Made by a program: the position numbers and the translations under genes
Assembly (NCBI GenBank): GCA_030604975.1
Contig: JAUVUV010000054.1
Location: 1 to 9,527 of the forward strand
Source: Candidatus Glassiibacteriota bacterium
Lineage (GTDB): Bacteria > Gemmatimonadota > Glassbacteria > GWA2-58-10
Direction of reading: 5' to 3'
DNA: 9,527 nt
The notes under the pieces: model-generated
Told to the model about the DNA's origin: nothing
Databases searched by the model: none
Seen by the model: the letters and a program-made list of their open reading frames with translations, nothing else
Part shown: piece after piece, positions 7,420-9,527 of the stretch
Layout: the number at the start of each line of letters is the position of its first letter
How positions within the stretch are numbered: position 1 is the stretch's first letter

Positions 7420-9453
7420 ATGACAGGTTCGATTAACAAGCCGGCCTGGCTGTTGGTGGCTTTCCTGTGCCCACTTGTCTGGCTTTGTCCGCCCGGGAAC
7501 CTTTACGCCAGGCATCCGGTCAGCAGGGAGCACCCCCGTCTGCTGGGAACGCGCGAGGAGTTGAAGGAGCTTGCCCGGCAGTGTCAGGAAGACTGGATCA
7601 GGGTCGTGGAGGTGGTCACCCAGAGGGAAGGCGGCGACCACGAACGGATGATCGGGATGTCCCTGATGTACGTGATCGAAGGGGACGAGGACACGGGGAG
7701 GAAGGCCGTGCAGATGGCCATGCGATATGTCAACGGCCCCATTCGGGTAGGCCATGTCCGTTTCGGGGATGATCTGACCCGCTGCGCGATTGTCTATGAC
7801 CTTTGCTACCCACTCTGGACTCCCGATGAACGGGAGAAATTCCACCGGTATATGAACGCTACTGTGGATGCCAATGTGCGCTCGGAGACCTCCCCGTTCC
7901 ACAACGGCTGGTACAGCTACAAGCACTGGGGGATCGGTATGGCGGCGTATGCATGCTATTACGAGAACGAGCGCGCCCCTGAGATTCTGGCTGCCGTGGA
8001 AAAAGAGTACCGCGAGCGCGTGGTTCCCTCATTCAAACTGGCCGGGAATGGGGGTGGCTGGGCGGAAGGCTATTATGTCAACTACTGGACCTATGAATGG
8101 ATGTTTTTTTGCGATGTTGCACTGCGTTGCGAGGGAGTGGATTATTTCGGCATGTCACCCGAGTTCCTTGGCCAGCGTGCAGTCGCCGGCATGTTCGAGG
8201 CTTTTCCGGGTATAGGCGAGCACAATTCGAGACGGCAGATCCACATGGGTGACGGCTGCGGGAAGATCCCCGGTAACGACCGCGACAAGACACTCTCGGC
8301 CAGGCGCATCCTGGTCAACCGTTTCCGCGACGATCCGGATCACCAAGTGGTCCACGCCTTCAACGAGATCACACCGAAATCATGTATGGTGGTCAATGCC
8401 TACAAGGATTTCCTCTGGCGGAATCCCAGTGTGAAGAAAGGCGAGTTGAAAAATTTCAGGCTATCGCATTTCAGTCCTGGCCCCGGTTATGTCTATGCGC
8501 GCAGCTCGTGGGACGAGGATGCCACCTATTTCTTTTTCAAGTGCGGCGACCGTTTCACCGCGCACCAGCACCTGGACAACGGCCATTTTCTGATTTACAA
8601 GTACAACGAGTTGGCCGGCGACGGCGGCCAGTACGATACCTGGAACTCGCCCCACGAAGTCAACTACCTCGTGCGCACCATCGCCCACAACACGGTAACA
8701 GTGCATGACCACGAGGAGACCTGGCCGGATATCAGAAAAGGCAATGTCACAGGCAATGACGGCGGGCAGCACCACAACTGGCCGCACCACAATGGCGCGG
8801 TCGAGGATGCGGCAGCCTGGCAAGCCGGACGCGATCTGTACGACATAGCGGACATGGTTGCTTTCGAGGACCGGGGAGACTATTTGTATGTGGCAGGTGA
8901 TTGTTCAAGAGCTTATTCAGCAAAAAAGCTCGATTATTTCACCCGGCAGATTGTTTATATCAGGCCCGGCACCTTCGTGATATTCGATCGAGTGAGGAGT
9001 GAAAGGGCGGAGTTCGAGAAAAAGTGGCTGCTCCAGGCTATGAAACCGCCAGAGGGTGAGGCACCGAACCTGGTGGTGACCAATGGCCGCGGCCGGCTGT
9101 TCGTCCAGACCGTGCTGCCGCACAATGCCCGCACCAAGCTGTTTTCCGGTGAAGTTCTTTACACCTGCGGCAGCAGGAGCGATCCCCCTGAGAGAGTTTT
9201 CGGCCCGCTGCCAGAGTGCCGCGTGGAGGTCTCACCTCCCGAACCCTCTCTGGAGGATTTTTTCCTGCACGTGCTGACCGCCACTGAGAGCACGGTAAGT
9301 TCTGTTCCGCAGGCAACGGTGAAAGTCACGGATGATGATGTAACTGTCACTATCGGCACGACAAGAGTCACCTTTATGAAAGACCGGGTTGCTGGAGAGA
9401 TTGAGATTTCAGGCCATGGTTTCCTGTTAGGCGGGAAAATCGAGCGCGATTAA
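7420..9453 (+). CDS. Secreted heparinase II/III-family protein, tandem copy 2
   Basis: A 677-residue protein with a signal peptide (MTGSINKPAWLLVAFL..., probable cleavage after NLYA). It is collinear with the gene at 5124 and about two-thirds identical by eye. It keeps the same opening (SREHPRLLG) and the same core: His169 in YKHWGIG, Tyr222 in NYWTYEW, His382 and His384 in AHQHLD, His389 in DNGHF, Asp401 in AGDGGQ and His423 in IAHNT. The His169-to-His382 spacing of 213 equals that in copy 1, so the toroid has no net insertion or deletion between copies. Differences concentrate after Asp401 (YDTWNSPHEVN against YYYFGGKHDIN) and after IAHN (VTVHDHEETWPDIRKG against ILVYDPEETWVNIRAY), which would lie near the active site in this fold. 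Likely a polysaccharide lyase with related but possibly not identical specificity. It is the last gene of the window, followed by a probable terminator. Confidence 0.83.
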   Translation: MTGSINKPAWLLVAFLCPLVWLCPPGNLYARHPVSREHPRLLGTREELKELARQCQEDWIRVVEVVTQREGGDHERMIGMSLMYVIEGDEDTGRKAVQMAMRYVNGPIRVGHVRFGDDLTRCAIVYDLCYPLWTPDEREKFHRYMNATVDANVRSETSPFHNGWYSYKHWGIGMAAYACYYENERAPEILAAVEKEYRERVVPSFKLAGNGGGWAEGYYVNYWTYEWMFFCDVALRCEGVDYFGMSPEFLGQRAVAGMFEAFPGIGEHNSRRQIHMGDGCGKIPGNDRDKTLSARRILVNRFRDDPDHQVVHAFNEITPKSCMVVNAYKDFLWRNPSVKKGELKNFRLSHFSPGPGYVYARSSWDEDATYFFFKCGDRFTAHQHLDNGHFLIYKYNELAGDGGQYDTWNSPHEVNYLVRTIAHNTVTVHDHEETWPDIRKGNVTGNDGGQHHNWPHHNGAVEDAAAWQAGRDLYDIADMVAFEDRGDYLYVAGDCSRAYSAKKLDYFTRQIVYIRPGTFVIFDRVRSERAEFEKKWLLQAMKPPEGEAPNLVVTNGRGRLFVQTVLPHNARTKLFSGEVLYTCGSRSDPPERVFGPLPECRVEVSPPEPSLEDFFLHVLTATESTVSSVPQATVKVTDDDVTVTIGTTRVTFMKDRVAGEIEISGHGFLLGGKIERD

Positions 9454-9484
9454 GGGAACTTATCGTAACAGATACCAAATATCA

Positions 9485-9519
9485 CCCTCAACGGCCTGAA
9501 CAGGTCGAGAGTGGTTTTT
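9485..9519 (+). terminator. Probable intrinsic terminator after the last lyase gene
   Basis: CGGCCTG (9492-9498) and CAGGTCG (9501-9507) pair with one G-U wobble around AA. The stem extends through a small internal loop to CTC (9487-9489) with GAG (9509-9511). A T5 run follows at 9515-9519. It lies 31 bp after the stop codon at 9453, as expected for the end of the cluster. The stem is imperfect, so the call is moderate. Confidence 0.55.
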
Positions 9520-9527
9520 CCCTAATC

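Overview
The window looks like accessory, carbohydrate-degrading DNA from a Gram-negative bacterium, probably an uncultured one. All five genes lie on the + strand, and every product carries an export or lipoprotein signal. Taxonomy cannot be fixed from the sequence. Paired heparinase-like lyases and DUF4091/GH123 proteins are common in polysaccharide-degrading PVC- and FCB-group lineages, but that placement is inference.

Layout. (1) 1-891: the 3' part of a Tat-exported, lipoprotein-like metallo-beta-lactamase-fold hydrolase, clearly more AT-rich than the rest. It ends at a perfect 19-bp inverted repeat (894-933). (2) 985-3240: a secreted heparinase II-type lyase in which the known HepII catalytic and zinc residues can be located. 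(3) 3311-4963: a secreted GH123/DUF4091-type glycoside hydrolase with an Asp-Glu catalytic pair. An in-frame TAA cuts it off, and coding-looking sequence continues in the same frame to a TAG at 5036-5038. (4) 5124-7187 and 7420-9453: two tandem, closely related heparinase II/III-family proteins of a different subtype from gene 2. They are separated by a 232-bp spacer holding a GC-rich palindromic repeat. A probable terminator lies at 9485-9519.

Working model (inference). The four downstream genes form a small polysaccharide-degradation locus. Lyases would cleave a uronic-acid-containing polymer by beta-elimination, and the GH123-like enzyme would remove an N-acetylhexosamine. Together they would suit a glycosaminoglycan-like or other amino-sugar/uronate polymer. 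No SusC/D transporter, sulfatase, unsaturated-uronyl hydrolase or regulator is visible here, so the locus is either incomplete in this window or unlike a classical PUL. The main points for follow-up are the in-frame stop in the GH123-like gene, the tandem lyase pair with a conserved core but diverged active-site loops, and the sharp base-composition change near position 900.
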